DNA from: Thermoplasmata archaeon
GTDB lineage: Archaea; Thermoplasmatota; Thermoplasmata; Lutacidiplasmatales; UBA184
DNA length: 5,997 nucleotides
Direction of reading: 5' to 3'
NCBI GenBank assembly: GCA_030039825.1
Contig: JASHUV010000146.1
Location: forward strand, 1 to 5,997
Below the pieces are notes generated by a model, which worked only from the letters and a program-made list of their open reading frames with translations, did no database searches and was not told the origin of the DNA. This document shows, one piece after another, positions 5,461-5,997 of this stretch (the first letter of the stretch is position 1; every line of letters begins with the position of its first letter). The position numbers and the translations under genes are program-made.

Positions 5461-5892
5461 TTACGTCGAGGCGGACGGGGCGTGGCACGGAGCGATCGGG
5501 GCCCCGTGCGGGCAGGCCGTCGGGTGCCGCTGGACGCGGCAGAGCTCCTCGACCGTACGGTGGGACAGCGCGAGGTCGATCTCCTTCGCCGCGGCGCAGC
5601 TCGCCCGCGGCGGAAGGCCGAGGCGTCCGAAGAGCGTCTCGGCCACCCGGTGATGGCGCCGGTACTCGTCGAGGGTGCGCTGGCCCGCCGGGGTCAATCG
5701 GCTCTTCCCGCGATACCGGACCACGAGCCCGAGGCGCTCGAGAGGGGTGAGGTGGCCGAGCGCCGAAGGCGACGACAGCCGGAGCGTGGCCGCGATCCGC
5801 TTCAGGGAGACCCCCCGCTCGGGCGTCTCGCCGAGCCGGATGACCTGCAGGGTCTCGAGCTGGCGTCGGGTGAGCTTCTGCAGCGCTTCCAT
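5461..5892 (-). CDS. DtxR/MntR-family metal-dependent transcriptional regulator
   Basis: From ATG 5892 the product has 143 residues. Residues 1-70 form the winged helix-turn-helix: KLTRRQLETLQVIRL, VSLKRIAATLRLSSPSALGHL (recognition helix about 40-55), then GLVVRYRGKSRLTPAG. Residues about 75-120 are the metal-binding and dimer helices with RRHHRVAETL (His81, Glu85). The end carries HPTACPHGAPI, a known DtxR-family motif. There is no SH3/FeoA-like third domain, so it is of the short MntR/archaeal type. Aligned by eye to Bacillus MntR, most metal ligands are changed: Asp8 and Glu11 become Leu12 and Leu15, Glu99 becomes Lys103, Glu102 becomes Asp106, His103 becomes Leu107; only His77 remains, as His81. 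Four cysteines (99, 118, 127, 136) and several histidines could supply another site. GTG 5928 would add 12 residues, but the TATA-like element at 5914-5920 favours ATG 5892. It heads the importer operon and probably represses it. Confidence 0.9.
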   Translation of the reverse strand: MEALQKLTRRQLETLQVIRLGETPERGVSLKRIAATLRLSSPSALGHLTPLERLGLVVRYRGKSRLTPAGQRTLDEYRRHHRVAETLFGRLGLPPRASCAAAKEIDLALSHRTVEELCRVQRHPTACPHGAPIAPCHAPSAST

Positions 5893-5913
5893 GATCCGAC
5901 TCAGTGAGGGCCG

Positions 5914-5920
5914 ATATTTG
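5914..5920 (-). promoter_or_regulatory. Candidate archaeal TATA box of the metal-uptake operon
   Basis: The minus strand reads CAAATAT, in the only AT-rich patch of the window, centred 25 nt before ATG 5892. Archaeal TATA boxes lie about 25-30 nt before the transcription start, so the message would begin at or near this ATG and be leaderless or nearly so. This also argues against the upstream GTG 5928. A second AT-rich run, CCAAATAATTA (5941-5931), is an alternative that would give a leader of about 18 nt. Confidence 0.5.
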
Positions 5921-5965
5921 AAGGGCACCCTAATTATTTGGTATTAGCAACTTTCAAGGGCGCCC
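5917..5965. promoter_or_regulatory. Operator-like direct repeat TTTSAAGGGCRCCC
   Basis: TTTGAAGGGCACCC (5917-5930) and TTTCAAGGGCGCCC (5952-5965) agree at 12 of 14 bases in the same orientation, 35 nt apart start to start. One copy overlaps the candidate TATA box and the other lies upstream of it. Binding of the adjacent DtxR-like regulator here would block the promoter. This is inferred from position only; the motif is not a known DtxR or MntR consensus. Confidence 0.4.
5930..5947. promoter_or_regulatory. Inverted repeat CTAAT-N8-ATTAG upstream of the regulator
   Basis: CTAAT (5930-5934) and ATTAG (5943-5947) are exact reverse complements with 8 bases between. This 18-bp dyad has the size of DtxR/IdeR-type operators, whose arms also contain TTAG/CTAA, and sits between the two direct repeats. 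It covers the alternative AT-rich box. With only 5-bp arms, chance is possible. Confidence 0.35.
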
Positions 5966-5997
5966 CGGCCGCGCCCAGGGGGGCCGTCGCGCGGACG

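Noticed and set aside
4040..5653. Long plus-strand reading frame of 537 codons opposite the binding protein
   Set aside because: It spans three real minus-strand genes and shows only Arg/Asp/Gly/Val-rich low complexity. It is a composition artefact.

Overview
This is a GC-rich window in which every gene I can support lies on the minus strand. It reads right to left as: DtxR/MntR-type regulator, metal-binding protein, ABC ATPase, ABC permease, DUF2252 protein, then the first part of an IS630-type transposase cut by the left edge. The organism is probably an archaeon, perhaps a GC-rich member of Thermoplasmatota. The signs are a TATA-box-like element about 25 nt before the regulator start with little room for a leader, an extracytoplasmic binding protein held by an uncleaved-looking N-terminal anchor and carrying eight N-glycosylation sequons, and a regulator ending in the CPHG motif. 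The assignment is inferred from style, not from a marker gene.

Layout. 5893-5997 is the only AT-rich stretch and holds the promoter/operator region, with a 14-bp imperfect direct repeat and a CTAAT-N8-ATTAG dyad. 5461-5892 encodes the metal-responsive repressor. 20 nt later comes the anchored cluster A-I (TroA/PsaA/ZnuA-like) metal-binding protein (4253-5440). After 7 nt comes the ATPase (3346-4245), whose stop overlaps the permease start as ATGA. The permease (1853-3349) has an ABC-3 (ZnuB/MntB-like) N-terminal part plus about 200 extra residues of membrane protein. An 80-nt spacer with a 10-bp stem-loop leads to the DUF2252 gene (357-1772). A 186-nt gap then leads to the IS630-type transposase (1-170, partial).

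How it works together. The four right-hand genes form a self-regulated high-affinity uptake system for a divalent transition metal. The binding protein captures the ion outside the membrane, the permease and ATPase import it, and the DtxR-like protein presumably represses the operon when metal is sufficient. The substrate is not settled. The binding protein has a predicted His-His-Glu-Glu ligand set and no His-rich loop, which leans to manganese (or iron) rather than zinc. The regulator lacks most canonical MntR metal ligands but is rich in Cys and His.

The most interesting points are: the DUF2252 protein, whose motif order suggests a circularly permuted kinase-like fold next to a metal importer; the unexplained C-terminal membrane domain on the permease; the non-canonical metal site of the regulator; and the operator-like repeats. 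Long plus-strand reading frames opposite these genes are composition artefacts.
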